From: Thalassospira xiamenensis M-5 = DSM 17429
GTDB taxonomy: Bacteria; Pseudomonadota; Alphaproteobacteria; Rhodospirillales; Thalassospiraceae
Length of the DNA: 64,000 nucleotides
Direction: 5' to 3'
NCBI RefSeq assembly: GCF_000300235.2
Contig: NZ_CP004388.1
Coordinates: 4,472,001-4,536,000 of the forward strand
The notes beneath the pieces are model-generated. The model worked only from the letters and a program-made list of their open reading frames with translations. It had not been told where the DNA came from and did no database searches. The position numbers and the translations under genes are program-made. This document shows positions 8,292 to 18,124 of the stretch, in pieces (the stretch's first letter is position 1; every line of letters begins with the position of its first letter).

Positions 8292-10040
8292 GTGTTCGAA
8301 CAGGTCCATTCGCAACATTTGTCCAAATCGTCCGTATTCTCCCCGTTGGCGGCCGCCATTCGATCCGTGCACGGAGCGTTCCTGTCGGTCGCGGCGTTAA
8401 GCGGCGTGTCAAATATCCTGATGCTGACCGGGCCGCTTTTCATGCTGCAGGTTTATGATCGGGTTCTGGCGAGCCGCAGTGTGCCGACGCTGGTCGCGCT
8501 CGTTGTTCTGATGCTGGCGCTATACATGTTTCTGGGAACTGTCGATGCGCTTCGGGCGCGGATGCTGGTGCGGATTGGCTGGCGGGTGGATGAGCAAGTT
8601 GGTCCGTTGGCGCTGGCAACCACTCTTGATCAGGTGCTGCGAAATGATAACGCAGCCGTAAGACCGCTCAACGATCTTGATCAGATTCGCCAGTTTCTGG
8701 GCGGAGCCGGGCCCATCGCGATTTGTGATATGCCTTGGATGCCGCTGTTTCTGGGGATTGTTTTTGCTTTTCATCCCTGGCTTGGTTTTTTGGCCTTTGT
8801 TGGTGGTATCCTCCTTGTGATTCTGACGCTGATCAGCGAGCTTGCCACCCGTCGCCAGGTTGAACGGATGAACCGCCAAGCCGTTTCACGTGCAAATCTT
8901 GTCGAAGCTGGGCGTCGAAATGCCGAAGCCATTCGCGCGATGGGCATGCTGGCGAGTTTCACGGACTATTGGGCACGTCTGAATGACAGGTATTTACGCG
9001 ACAATACCGGTGTCGGTGACGTCAATTCGACCTTCTCGGCCTATATCAAGGTCATTCGCCTTGCGATGCAGTCAGGCGTTCTGGCACTTGGTGCCTATCT
9101 GGCGATCCTGCAGGAAGTCACACCGGGTGTGATGGTTGCCGCCTCAATCCTGACAGCGCGGGCATTGTCCCCGGTCGAACAGGCGATTGGCAACTGGCGC
9201 GGATTTGTTGGTGCCCGTCAATCGCGACAACGTCTTGAACGCTGCTTTGCCGACACACAAAAAACGTCTGAACGCCTCGAGCTGCCTGCCCCGCAACAAA
9301 GCCTGCATGTTTCCAATCTGATCGTTCGGGCCCCTGCAAAGCGGGTGGAAGGAAAGCTGGCCGCACCAGGGCGCGTATTGCTGCGCATCAACGACGTGTC
9401 CCTGAAAGCAGGCGACGGGCTTGGCATTATTGGGCCAAGCGGATCGGGGAAATCTACATTCGGTCGCGCACTGGTCGGGATTGGTGCGATCCAGAATGGC
9501 ACCATCCGCCTGGATGGGGCGGAGCTTGATCACTGGGAGCCGGATCGGCTGGGGGCGCATGTCGGTTATTTGCCGCAGGACGTCGATCTGTTTGACGATA
9601 CTGTTGCCCGCAATATTGCGAGGCTACGTAGCGATGTGGACTCTGCGGCAATCGTTAAGGCCGCGCAATTGGCCGGGGTGCATAACATGGTCCTGTCTCT
9701 GCCCAAGGGGTATGACACGCCGATCGGAAGTGGCGGGCTTATTTTGTCAGGTGGGCAACGCCAACGGATCGGGCTGGCGCGTGCCCTGTTTGGTGATCCG
9801 TTCCTGATTGTCCTTGATGAACCCAATTCCAGTCTGGACAGTGCCGGGGAACAGGCCCTGATCGAAGCGGTCCGTCTGGCCCGGCAACGCGGGGCGATTG
9901 TTGTCATGATTGCCCATCGCCCCGGCGCATTGGCAACGGTCAATCTGGCGATGGTTATTCAGGATGGACGCCAGATTGCCTTTGGTGCGCGTGACGACAT
10001 TCTGCGCAAAACCATGCGCCAGGTCGGAGAAAGCGCATGA
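8292..10040 (+). CDS. hasD: Type I secretion ABC transporter, HasD/PrtD family
   Basis: This inner-membrane ATP-driven component exports the hemophore. It has 582 residues from GTG 8292. An N-terminal membrane domain of about 300 residues (ALSGVSNILMLTGPLFMLQV opens the first span) is followed by an ATPase with Walker A GPSGSGKST, signature LSGGQRQRIG, Walker B FLIVLDEPNS and an H-loop MIAHRP. There is no C39 peptidase domain, as expected for the PrtD/HasD group. The frame is open from 8130, but that would overlap hasA by 41 bases, and family proteins begin near AAAIRSVHGAFLSVAALSG. It overlaps hasE by 4 bases. Confidence 0.93.
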   Translation: MFEQVHSQHLSKSSVFSPLAAAIRSVHGAFLSVAALSGVSNILMLTGPLFMLQVYDRVLASRSVPTLVALVVLMLALYMFLGTVDALRARMLVRIGWRVDEQVGPLALATTLDQVLRNDNAAVRPLNDLDQIRQFLGGAGPIAICDMPWMPLFLGIVFAFHPWLGFLAFVGGILLVILTLISELATRRQVERMNRQAVSRANLVEAGRRNAEAIRAMGMLASFTDYWARLNDRYLRDNTGVGDVNSTFSAYIKVIRLAMQSGVLALGAYLAILQEVTPGVMVAASILTARALSPVEQAIGNWRGFVGARQSRQRLERCFADTQKTSERLELPAPQQSLHVSNLIVRAPAKRVEGKLAAPGRVLLRINDVSLKAGDGLGIIGPSGSGKSTFGRALVGIGAIQNGTIRLDGAELDHWEPDRLGAHVGYLPQDVDLFDDTVARNIARLRSDVDSAAIVKAAQLAGVHNMVLSLPKGYDTPIGSGGLILSGGQRQRIGLARALFGDPFLIVLDEPNSSLDSAGEQALIEAVRLARQRGAIVVMIAHRPGALATVNLAMVIQDGRQIAFGARDDILRKTMRQVGESA

Positions 10041-11374
10041 GCCGAAAAAAGTCGCACACGTCGTCAAAAACTCCATTCGTCAGCCCCGCAATGCATAGTT
10101 TGCGTCGACATACCCTGTTTGGCGTATCCGTGATGCTGGCATTGTTTGCTGGTCTGGGAAGCTGGATGGCGTTGGCCAATCTTTCCGGGGCGGTGGTTGC
10201 CACCGGCAAACTGGTGGTCGAAAGCAATGTCAAGGATGTGCAGCACCCTGACGGAGGCATTATTGGTGAAATCCACGTGCGTGACGGGGATCGGGTGCAG
10301 GCCGGTGATCTTCTGATCCGGCTGGACGATACGATGGCACGCGCAAGCCTTGGCATTGTCGATAGCCAGATCGATGCCTTGCGGGCGCGCAAAATGCGTC
10401 TGGTTGCTGAACGGAACGAAGCGAAAATCGTTGCCGTGCCCGATTTGTTCGCGGCCCGTATGCAGGACCTGGCAATCGTTGAGCTGGTTGCGGCCGAGAC
10501 AAAACTATTCGAAGCAAGGCGTAAAAGTCTGGAGGGTGAAAAGGCCCAGCTTGAGCAAAAACTGTTGCAGCTTTCGGAGACGATCATCGGGCTTGAGGCC
10601 CAGAAAGCTGCCAATGAAGAAGAAAGCCGCCATATTCGCGATGAACTTGACGGGCTTGAAATGCTTTACAAAAAGCAGCTTGTACCGATTACCCGTGTTG
10701 CGGCATTGCGTCGTGAACGCGCCAGTCTGAGGGGCAAACACGGGGAGTTGACGGCACAGATTGCCGCGACCGGCATGCAAATCTCGGAAACAGAAATGTC
10801 GATCCTGCAGCTTGACCGGAACCGCCAAACCGAAGTCCTGACGGAACTGGGTGACATTGATCAACAATTGGCTGAATTGATGCAAAAGCAGGTTGCGTTG
10901 CGCGATCAACTGCGTCGTGTCGACATCCGTGCCCCCTATGACGGGACGGTCTATCAGATGACGGTACATACGATTGGCGGCGTGGTTGCGGGCGGGGACC
11001 GGATCATGGGGATTGTGCCTGATCAGGATGAGCTGGTGATCGAAGCCCGAACCAACCCGCGCGATATTGACCAGGTCCATCCAGGGCAAAAGGCGATGCT
11101 GCGTTTTACTGCCTTTAATCAGCGCACAACGCCGGAACTTTCCGGGACGGTGTCCTTTGTGGCAGCGGACCTGTCACGCGATGAACTGACAGGCGAAACC
11201 TACTATAATGTCCGGGTGAAAATTGCCGGTGGCGAGATGGAAAAACTTGATGGGCAAGGTCTGATGCCCGGCATGCCGGTTGAAACCTTTATCGCAACGG
11301 GGGATCGCACCGCACTTAGCTATCTTGCCAAACCGCTTACCGATCAGTTTGCCCGCGCGTTCCGCGAAGAATAA
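10037..11374 (+). CDS. hasE: Type I secretion membrane fusion protein, HasE/HlyD family
   Basis: This periplasmic adaptor links the ABC exporter to a TolC-like outer-membrane channel. Its 445 residues contain one N-terminal membrane span (residues about 28-55), a lipoyl half-motif VQHPDGGIIGEIHVRDGDRV, a long coiled coil (about 130-290, rich in Glu, Gln and Leu), and a second lipoyl half with IRAPYDGTVYQMTVHTIGG. The ATG overlaps the hasD stop, so translation is probably coupled. No TolC homologue is encoded next to it, so the outer-membrane partner must lie elsewhere. Confidence 0.92.
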   Translation: MSRKKSHTSSKTPFVSPAMHSLRRHTLFGVSVMLALFAGLGSWMALANLSGAVVATGKLVVESNVKDVQHPDGGIIGEIHVRDGDRVQAGDLLIRLDDTMARASLGIVDSQIDALRARKMRLVAERNEAKIVAVPDLFAARMQDLAIVELVAAETKLFEARRKSLEGEKAQLEQKLLQLSETIIGLEAQKAANEEESRHIRDELDGLEMLYKKQLVPITRVAALRRERASLRGKHGELTAQIAATGMQISETEMSILQLDRNRQTEVLTELGDIDQQLAELMQKQVALRDQLRRVDIRAPYDGTVYQMTVHTIGGVVAGGDRIMGIVPDQDELVIEARTNPRDIDQVHPGQKAMLRFTAFNQRTTPELSGTVSFVAADLSRDELTGETYYNVRVKIAGGEMEKLDGQGLMPGMPVETFIATGDRTALSYLAKPLTDQFARAFREE

Positions 11375-11474
11375 TTTTTCACCGGTTTCGGATATCGAAC
11401 GCCCCGAATCGTTTCTGCTTTGAAGGGCTGCGAATTCATGCGGCATTTGCGGACAGGGACGAAAGGTAATCGGG

Positions 11475-12077
11475 ATGACTTTGGATATAACAGCAGACGG
11501 TGTGATAAAAACCCGCCTTCAGAACCTCAAACAGGCAACAACCGGCGACCATCAGCACATCGATGACATGGTGATGGAAATGGCACCGTTTGAAAGCCGC
11601 GATAACTACGCCCGGTTTGTCGGGATGCAGTATGTGTTTCACCGCGCTGTAAAACCGCTTTATGACGCCAGTGACCTGAACGACCTGATACCCGGGCTTT
11701 CGATGCGCAGTCGGTTCAATCATGTCTGTGCAGATCTTGCAGACCTGCAATGCAGCCTACCTGAAAATACCAAACCATTTCCTGTTCCCCAAACCGGAAT
11801 GGGTCGTCTGGGATGGTTATATGTTTGTGAAGGTTCGTCGCTTGGGGCGGCATTTTTGCTGAAAGCAGCCGGAAATATCGGGCTGAATGCCGAGTTTGGT
11901 GCCCGTCACCTGGCTGGGCACGAAGACGGTCGCGGCAAGCATTGGCGCGAATTTGTTGATCAGGTCAATGGCTTGGCTTTAAGCGCTAAACAAGAACAGG
12001 AAGTGATTGATGGTGCTATTGCTGCCTTTGACTTTTTCCGAACCCTTTTGATCGAAGATCGCAAGCTTGCCGCATAG
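11475..12077 (+). CDS. hemO: Biliverdin-producing heme oxygenase
   Basis: This cytoplasmic enzyme opens imported heme to release iron, CO and biliverdin. The 200-residue length fits the bacterial HemO/BphO group. A proximal-His segment (ATTGDHQHIDD, His26 or His28) lies near the N-terminus, and the distal helix motif RLGWLYVCEGSSLGAAFL is near residue 110. AAAGG lies upstream at good spacing. As the last gene of the heme cluster it completes the path from hemophore to free iron. A phytochrome-chromophore role (BphO) is the alternative, but no phytochrome gene is nearby. Confidence 0.9.
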   Translation: MTLDITADGVIKTRLQNLKQATTGDHQHIDDMVMEMAPFESRDNYARFVGMQYVFHRAVKPLYDASDLNDLIPGLSMRSRFNHVCADLADLQCSLPENTKPFPVPQTGMGRLGWLYVCEGSSLGAAFLLKAAGNIGLNAEFGARHLAGHEDGRGKHWREFVDQVNGLALSAKQEQEVIDGAIAAFDFFRTLLIEDRKLAA

Positions 12078-12139
12078 GCGCAAATCCCTTGGTTGAAAGG
12101 CTTGCAGAGACAGGATCGTGACTTGATTTCTGGCAAAGT

Positions 12140-12167
12140 CGGCTGTATAAAGCCGCCAAGCTTTTTG
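12140..12167 (+). terminator. Weak intrinsic terminator after hemO
   Basis: CGGCT (12140-12144) pairs with AGCCG (12151-12155), and CTTTTT follows a few bases later. The stem is short. Confidence 0.4.
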
Positions 12168-12180
12168 TAAATTCTGACAA

Positions 12181-12216
12181 AGAGTGGGCCCTTCGCCCGC
12201 TCTTTTGTGCTTTTTG
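12181..12216 (+). promoter_or_regulatory. Terminator-like hairpin in the rimP leader
   Basis: AGAGTGGGC (12181-12189) pairs with GCCCGCTCT (12195-12203) through one T-G pair, followed by TTTGTGCTTTTT. It ends 18 bases before the rimP start codon. It may be an attenuator in the rimP-nusA leader or the true end of upstream transcription. NusA itself acts on such hairpins, so autogenous control is possible but not shown. Confidence 0.5.
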
Positions 12217-12233
12217 GGGTATGGCATCGCTAT

Positions 12234-12773
12234 ATGGCTGAGCTGATCGGACAACAGTTGAAAGACCCGCTGATGATGCGGATCACGGAGATTATCGAGC
12301 CGTCGATCAATGCGCTGGGTTTCGAACTGGTACGTGTGTCCATGATGGGCAAGGACAGCAATGTCTTGCAGATCATGGCAGATCGTGCGGATGGCAACGG
12401 CAGCATCAATGTTGAAGATTGCGCCGAAATCAGCCGTACCGTCTCTGCCCTGATGGATGTCGAGGACCCGATTTCCGGGGCTTATCACCTTGAAGTCAGT
12501 TCACCGGGTATTGACCGCCCGCTGACCCGTGCCAAGGACTTTGATGTCTGGCGCGGGTTCGAGGCAAAGGTCGAGCTGGTGGTGGCCCAGAATGGCCGTC
12601 GCCGTTTCAGCGGAAAGCTGGATGGAGTTGAGGATGATGCGGTCGCCCTGATTGTCGATGGCGAACGTGAATTGTTGCCGTTGGCCGATATCGCAAAGTC
12701 GAAATTGGTGCTGACGGATGAATTGATCGCGCATGTCACCGGCAAGGGCCGGTCTGACGAAAACGCAGAATAG
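12234..12773 (+). CDS. rimP: Ribosome maturation factor RimP
   Basis: RimP assists late assembly of the 30S subunit. From ATG 12234 the protein has 179 residues, with the family's N-terminal domain (IIEPSINALGFELVRVSMMG) and the SH3-like C-terminal domain after YHLEVSSPGIDRPLTRAKDF. A longer TTG start at 12207 would lie next to the leader hairpin. It begins the conserved rimP-nusA-ylxR-infB-rbfA-truB block and ends 9 bases before nusA. Confidence 0.95.
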   Translation: MAELIGQQLKDPLMMRITEIIEPSINALGFELVRVSMMGKDSNVLQIMADRADGNGSINVEDCAEISRTVSALMDVEDPISGAYHLEVSSPGIDRPLTRAKDFDVWRGFEAKVELVVAQNGRRRFSGKLDGVEDDAVALIVDGERELLPLADIAKSKLVLTDELIAHVTGKGRSDENAE

Positions 12774-12782
12774 AGGTTGGAT

Positions 12783-14342
12783 ATGGAAGCAACTTCGGGA
12801 ATGCCGCGGCCGGAACTTTTGCAGGTTGCAGATGCCGTTGCCCGTGAAAAGGGCATTGATCGTGATGAAGTTCTTGGCGCAATGGAACAGGCCATCCAAA
12901 AGGCCGGCCGTTCCAGATATGGCCACGAGCATGACATCCGTGCCCATATCGACCGTAAAACCGGTGAAATCAAGCTGGCCCGTTTCATCGAGGTCACGGA
13001 TGATATCGAAAACGACTTCACCCAGATGTCGCTGGAACAGGCGCGTATTCGCAACGAAAATATCCAGCTTGGTGAATTCCTGATTGATCCGCTGCCGCCG
13101 ATCGATTTCGGACGTATTGCTGCGCAGACCGCAAAACAGGTTATCGTGCAGAAGGTCCGTGATGCGGAACGTGAGCGTCAGTTCGAAGAATATAAAGACC
13201 GTGCCGGTGAAGTGATCAACGGCGTCGTCAAACGAGTCGAGTTTGGTAATGTTCTGGTCGATATGGGCCGTGCAGAAGCCATTCTGCGCCGCGAAGAACT
13301 GATCCCGCGTGAAACTGTCCGTCAGGGTGATCGCGTTCGTGCGCTGATCCTTGATGTGCGTCGCGAACAGCGTGGGCCGCAGATCTTCCTGTCGCGTACC
13401 CATCCGACTTTCATGGCAAAACTGTTTGCCCAGGAAGTTCCGGAAATCTACGACGGTATTATCGAAATCAAATCGGTTGCCCGTGATCCGGGTTCGCGCG
13501 CCAAGATTTCCGTTCAGTCGTCGGATAACTCGATCGACCCGGTCGGGGCATGTGTCGGTATGCGTGGTTCGCGCGTGCAGGCTGTTGTTGGCGAACTTCA
13601 GGGCGAAAAAATCGACATCATCCAGTGGTCGGAAGACCCGGCAACCTTCGTTGTGAACGCATTGGCTCCGGCCGAGGTCACCAAGGTTGTTCTTGATGAA
13701 GAAACCAATCGTATTGAGGTTGTCGTCCCCGACGATCAGCTGAGCCTGGCCATTGGCCGTCGCGGTCAGAATGTGCGTCTGGCGTCCCAGCTGACCGGAT
13801 GGGATATCGATATCCTGACCGAGGAAGACGAAAGCGAACGTCGCCAGGAAGAAGCCCGTAAACGGGCGGAGATGTTCATCAAGGCACTTGATGTTGATGA
13901 AGTCATTGCCCATCTTCTGGTCGCCGAAGGCTTTACCTCGATCGAGGAAGTCGGTTACGTGCCGTTGGCCGAACTGGCAGAGATCGAAGGTTTCGAAGAA
14001 GAAATCGCCGAAGAGCTGCGCACGCGCGCTCGTAACTTCCTTGCCGAAGAAGCCGAACGTCTTCAGAAGCGTCGTGAAGAGCTTAAGGTTGCCGATGACC
14101 TCGTCGAATTTGGCGGACTGTCGCTGGCCGTTGTTGTTCGCCTAGGCGAGAACGATGTCAAAACCCTTGAGGACTTTGCGGATCTCGCAAGCGACGAGCT
14201 GATCGAATATGTCGGTGATGCGGACAACATGACCATGGATCAGGCCAATGACCTGATCATGGACGCGCGTCGTCAGCTTGGCTGGTTCGAAGGACTTGAA
14301 GAAGAAGTTTCCGAAGATGCCGAAGAAGGCGAAGACGCCTGA
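12783..14342 (+). CDS. nusA: Transcription termination/antitermination factor NusA
   Basis: NusA binds RNA polymerase and nascent RNA and modulates pausing, termination and antitermination. From ATG 12783 (AGAGG at 12772-12776) it has 519 residues. The polymerase-binding N-terminal domain spans about 1-130, S1 (GEVINGVVKRVEFGNVLVDM) about 135-200, and the two KH domains about 210-350, the second with AIGRRGQNVRLASQLTGWDI. Two C-terminal helix-hairpin-helix repeats follow, with a short acidic tail. Confidence 0.98.
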   Translation: MEATSGMPRPELLQVADAVAREKGIDRDEVLGAMEQAIQKAGRSRYGHEHDIRAHIDRKTGEIKLARFIEVTDDIENDFTQMSLEQARIRNENIQLGEFLIDPLPPIDFGRIAAQTAKQVIVQKVRDAERERQFEEYKDRAGEVINGVVKRVEFGNVLVDMGRAEAILRREELIPRETVRQGDRVRALILDVRREQRGPQIFLSRTHPTFMAKLFAQEVPEIYDGIIEIKSVARDPGSRAKISVQSSDNSIDPVGACVGMRGSRVQAVVGELQGEKIDIIQWSEDPATFVVNALAPAEVTKVVLDEETNRIEVVVPDDQLSLAIGRRGQNVRLASQLTGWDIDILTEEDESERRQEEARKRAEMFIKALDVDEVIAHLLVAEGFTSIEEVGYVPLAELAEIEGFEEEIAEELRTRARNFLAEEAERLQKRREELKVADDLVEFGGLSLAVVVRLGENDVKTLEDFADLASDELIEYVGDADNMTMDQANDLIMDARRQLGWFEGLEEEVSEDAEEGEDA

Positions 14343-14361
14343 GGGCTGATCGGAGGACGCC

Positions 14362-14952
14362 ATGTCGCACCGTAAAGGCGGCAAGGTAGCCGAGGTTCCG
14401 GAACGCCGGTGTATCGTCACCGGCGAAGTCCGGCCCAAGGAAGACCTTCTTAGGGTTGTGATCGGACCGGATGATTCGGTTGTTCCCGACCTTGAGGAAC
14501 GGTTGCCTGGACGGGGATTATGGTTGTGCCCGTCGCGGGATGTGATAAATACCGCCTGTGCAAAAAATGCCTTTGCCAAGGCGGCGCGGCAAAAAGTCGT
14601 GATTGATCCTGCGCTGGCAGACCGGATCGAGAAGCTTTTGCTTCAGAAAAGTCTCGATCTGCTGTCGCTTGCGCGCAGAGCCGGTCAGGCGGTTGCCGGT
14701 TACGAAAAAGTCAGGGCCCAGATTGACGAGGGCGCGGCAATGATATTGGCAGCCCGAGATGGTGCTGCGGACGGAAAATCCAAGATCGAGGCGAAAGCCC
14801 GGGATCTGCCGATTTATACCGTTCTGGATGCTGCCGAGATTGGCGCGGCCTTTGGCCGCGAAAAAGCAGTACATGTGGCTGTTGCGCCAGGTGGACTGGC
14901 AAAACAGTTAAGTCGCTCGCTTAGGCGGCTAGAAGGATTTCGCGCGGTCTGA
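14362..14952 (+). CDS. ylxR: YlxR-family protein fused to an L7Ae-like RNA-binding domain
   Basis: The N-terminal 90 residues are a YlxR (DUF448) domain with [19 protein letters not shown] and [13 protein letters not shown]. The C-terminal half resembles ribosomal protein L7Ae ([18 protein letters not shown]). In Firmicutes the two domains are separate adjacent genes, while the fusion is common in alphaproteobacteria. It lies between nusA and infB, as in most bacteria. YlxR (RnpM) has been reported to modulate RNase P in Bacillus; whether that holds here is unknown. Confidence 0.92.
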   Translation: MSHRKGGKVAEVPERRCIVTGEVRPKEDLLRVVIGPDDSVVPDLEERLPGRGLWLCPSRDVINTACAKNAFAKAARQKVVIDPALADRIEKLLLQKSLDLLSLARRAGQAVAGYEKVRAQIDEGAAMILAARDGAADGKSKIEAKARDLPIYTVLDAAEIGAAFGREKAVHVAVAPGGLAKQLSRSLRRLEGFRAV

Positions 14953-15032
14953 AGGCAGGCTTGCGCAGAACGGACAGGACAGGACAGGCAAAGGATGCCG
15001 GTCCCGCAGGAAATGAGGAAGTTGGACGGATT

Positions 15033-17687
15033 ATGAGTGATCGCGATCAGGAGAAGAAACCGCTGAGCCTCAACAGATCGAAACTTGAACTGAGCAAGAC
15101 GGTCGAGGCTGGGCAGGTACGGCAAAGCTTCTCGCATGGACGGTCCAAATCTGTGACTGTCGAAGTGCGCAAGAAGCGGACTTTCGAAAAGAACGAATCC
15201 GGCCGCTTCCGTGAAGTGAAGAAGGATGCGGTTGCTGAACAGCAACCTGCCGCACCGGCGCCGGCAGCAAAACCCGAACCGGTTGCCAAACCGGAACCGG
15301 TTGAAGACCACGGCAATCTTACCGATAGCGAGCGTGCAGCACGCATGGCTGCCCTGAAAGCAGCCGAAGAGCGCCGCAAGCAGGAAGAAGCCGAAGCAGC
15401 CCTACGTGCCGCTGAGGAAAGCAAGCGCAAGGCAGAAGAAGCCGAACGTCGTAAACAGGAAGAGGCCGAAGCAGCAAAAGCTGCTGCGGCAGAAACCCCT
15501 GTGCTAGAAAAGGATGCCCCGGTTTCTGTAGAAGAAGTCGAGAAAGCCCTTGAAGCATCGACGACCAAAGGCAAATCCAAACCGAAGCCTGCTGCTGTTG
15601 CCAAGAAACAGGAAGAAATCATTCCTGGCGAACCGGCAGAACCGCTGGTTCCGGAAGAACGCCGTCGTGCCGATCCGTCCACCGTCAAGCCGAAAAGCCG
15701 CAAGGAACTGGACGAGGAAGAAGCCCGTACCGCAGCCGCACGCAAACGCGCCGAAGAGGAAGCTCTTGGCCGTGCCGCGCGCACGAAGGGTGACGAAGGT
15801 CGCCGTCGTGGCAAGCTTTCGATCAATAATGCGATGACCGGTGACGAAGGTGGCCGTCGTCGTTCGATGGCCTCGATCAAGCGTCAGCAGGCAAAAGCAA
15901 AGGCCCGTATGCAGGGCCAGCAGAAGCCGAAAGAGAAAATCGTGCGTGATGTTATCGTTCCGGACGTTATTACCGTTCAGGAACTTGCCAACCGTATGGC
16001 TGAACGTGCTGCCGACGTCATCAAGTGCCTGATGGGCCTTGGCGTTATGGCAACCATCAACCAAAGCCTTGATCCCGATACCGCACAGCTGGTTGTCGAG
16101 GAATTCGGCCACAAGATGAAACGCGTTTCGGATGCCGATGTTGAAGAAGCGCTGGTCAGTGCCGTTGACAACGAAGATCAGCTGATCGGTCGTCCGCCGG
16201 TTGTGACCGTCATGGGTCACGTTGACCATGGTAAAACCTCGTTGCTCGATGCCCTGCGCAAAACGGACGTTGTCAGTGGCGAAGCCGGCGGCATCACCCA
16301 GCATATCGGTGCCTATCAGGTGACGATGGAAACAGGATCGAAGATTACCTTCATCGATACCCCGGGCCACGCTGCCTTCACGGAAATGCGTTCGCGCGGT
16401 GCCAAGGTTACCGACATCGTCGTTCTGGTTGTTGCTGCTGACGACTCGGTCATGCCGCAGACGATCGAAGCCATCAGCCATGCGAAAGCAGCCGGTGTGC
16501 CGATGATCATTGCGATCAACAAGATCGACAAACCGGGTGCAAACCCGTCGAAGGTTAAAGCCGAACTGCTTCAGCACGAAGTCGTCGTCGAGGAAATGGG
16601 CGGTGAAGTTCAGTGTCTTGAAGTTTCCGCCAAACAGGGCCTCGGCCTGACCGAGCTGGAAGAAGCCATTCTGCTTCAGGCCGAGGTTCTTGACCTTAAA
16701 GCCAACCCAGCACGTGTTGCTGACGGTGTTGTCGTTGAAGCCCGCATGGAAAAAGGTCGCGGCCCGGTTGCCACGGTTCTGGTTCAGCGCGGTACGCTTA
16801 AAAACGGTGATATCTTTGTTACGGGTGCCGAGTGGGGCCGCGTTCGTGCGTTGGTCAACGATCATGGTATTCGCATCGAAGAAGCCATTCCGGGCATGCC
16901 GGTCGAAGTAACCGGTCTGAACGGCGTGCCGTCTGCCGGTGATGACTTCGTTGTTGTCGAAAACGAAGCCAAAGCGCGTGAGATTTCCGACTATCGTCAG
17001 CGTCGCATCCGCGAAACGCAGGCTGCTGCGATGAAGAAATCGGCACTTGAGAACATGTTCTCGAGCTCGGGCGACGTCAAGGAACTGCCGATCCTTATCA
17101 AAGGTGACGTGCAGGGTTCTGTCGAAGCGCTTATCGGTACCCTGCAGAAGCTGGGTAACGAGGAAGTCAGTGTACGCGTCCTGCATAGCGGCGTTGGCGG
17201 GATCAACGAGTCCGATGTCACGCTGGCGCGCGCGTCGAATGCGCTGATCATCGGCTTTAACGTGCGTGCCAATCAGCAGGCCCGTGAACAGTCCCGTCGC
17301 GACAATGTCGACATTCGTTATTATTCGATCATCTATGATGTTGCAGACGACATCAAAAAGATGCTGTCGGGCATGCTGTCGCCGGAAGTTCGCGAGAAGT
17401 TCCTGGGGTACGCAGAAATCCGCGACATCTTTACCATCTCGGGCAACAAGATTGCCGGTTGTATGGTTACCGAGGGTACCGTCAAGCGTGGTGCGGGCGT
17501 TCGCCTGCTTCGCGACAACGTCGTGATCCATTCGGGCGAGCTGTCGACACTGCGTCGCTTCAAGGATGAAGTAAAAGAAGTCCGCGAGGGCTATGAATGT
17601 GGCATGTCATTCGCCAAGTATAATGACCTGCAGGTCGGCGATATGATCGAGTGCTTCGAGCAGGAGGAAATCGCCGTCGAACTTTAA
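15033..17687 (+). CDS. infB: Translation initiation factor IF-2
   Basis: IF-2 is the GTPase that places initiator tRNA on the ribosome. From ATG 15033 it has 884 residues. An N-terminal IF2-associated segment ([17 protein letters not shown]) is followed by about 230 residues of Ala/Glu/Lys-rich, probably helical, low-complexity sequence. The G domain starts near residue 390 with [14 protein letters not shown], then [16 protein letters not shown] and [13 protein letters not shown], and the beta-barrel and initiator-tRNA-binding C-terminus follow. The frame is open from 14961, but the longer start would give an atypical N-terminus. Confidence 0.98.
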   Translation: MSDRDQEKKPLSLNRSKLELSKTVEAGQVRQSFSHGRSKSVTVEVRKKRTFEKNESGRFREVKKDAVAEQQPAAPAPAAKPEPVAKPEPVEDHGNLTDSERAARMAALKAAEERRKQEEAEAALRAAEESKRKAEEAERRKQEEAEAAKAAAAETPVLEKDAPVSVEEVEKALEASTTKGKSKPKPAAVAKKQEEIIPGEPAEPLVPEERRRADPSTVKPKSRKELDEEEARTAAARKRAEEEALGRAARTKGDEGRRRGKLSINNAMTGDEGGRRRSMASIKRQQAKAKARMQGQQKPKEKIVRDVIVPDVITVQELANRMAERAADVIKCLMGLGVMATINQSLDPDTAQLVVEEFGHKMKRVSDADVEEALVSAVDNEDQLIGRPPVVTVMGHVDHGKTSLLDALRKTDVVSGEAGGITQHIGAYQVTMETGSKITFIDTPGHAAFTEMRSRGAKVTDIVVLVVAADDSVMPQTIEAISHAKAAGVPMIIAINKIDKPGANPSKVKAELLQHEVVVEEMGGEVQCLEVSAKQGLGLTELEEAILLQAEVLDLKANPARVADGVVVEARMEKGRGPVATVLVQRGTLKNGDIFVTGAEWGRVRALVNDHGIRIEEAIPGMPVEVTGLNGVPSAGDDFVVVENEAKAREISDYRQRRIRETQAAAMKKSALENMFSSSGDVKELPILIKGDVQGSVEALIGTLQKLGNEEVSVRVLHSGVGGINESDVTLARASNALIIGFNVRANQQAREQSRRDNVDIRYYSIIYDVADDIKKMLSGMLSPEVREKFLGYAEIRDIFTISGNKIAGCMVTEGTVKRGAGVRLLRDNVVIHSGELSTLRRFKDEVKEVREGYECGMSFAKYNDLQVGDMIECFEQEEIAVEL

Positions 17688-17704
17688 GGCGGTGGATTGA
17701 CGAT

Positions 17705-18124
17705 ATGGCGAAGCAACCGGCCAAAGCACCAAGTCAGCGACAGTTGCGCGTGGCGGAGGAAATCCGCCAAGCCCTGTCGCAGGCACTTGAGCGCGGAGAT
17801 ATTTATGACCCGGACCTGACCCGGCGCCCGGTAACCATTACCGGCGTCAGTTTGAGCCCGGATATGCGCAATGCCATGGTATCCTTTACGCCGCTTGGCG
17901 GGGGCGAGGCGGAAACCTCGCTTAAGGCGCTAACGCGGCAGAAGGGCCATTTGCGTACCCATGTGGCGCGTACGGTTCATATGAAATACGTACCGGCGTT
18001 GCGTTTTGTGGAAGACAAAAGTTTCGATGTCGCCGACCATATCGGTGCCCTCCTGCGTGACCCTCATGTCGCACAGGATCTTGCGGCGGACCGGTCGGAC
18101 GACCATGAGAATGAGGACGACTGA
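17705..18124 (+). CDS. rbfA: 30S ribosome-binding factor RbfA
   Basis: RbfA binds the 5' helix of 16S rRNA during late 30S maturation. The 139-residue protein starts at ATG 17705, giving the normal beginning QRQLRVAEEIRQALSQAL. The single KH-like domain ends near LRFVEDKSFDVADHIGALL, followed by an acidic tail. A longer frame from 17651 overlaps infB and is unlikely. The TGA stop overlaps the truB start. Confidence 0.95.
   Translation: MAKQPAKAPSQRQLRVAEEIRQALSQALERGDIYDPDLTRRPVTITGVSLSPDMRNAMVSFTPLGGGEAETSLKALTRQKGHLRTHVARTVHMKYVPALRFVEDKSFDVADHIGALLRDPHVAQDLAADRSDDHENEDD

Noticed and set aside
12501-13913. 470-codon minus-strand frame across nusA
   Set aside because: Same shadow effect over nusA; the product resembles no family.
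15330-15500. Repetitive Ala/Glu/Lys coding sequence
   Set aside because: This is the usual low-complexity N-terminal region of IF-2.
15504-17531. 675-codon open frame on the minus strand across infB
   Set aside because: It is antisense to a certain infB. Codon bias of the real gene leaves the complementary frame open; the translation is low in recognisable motifs.
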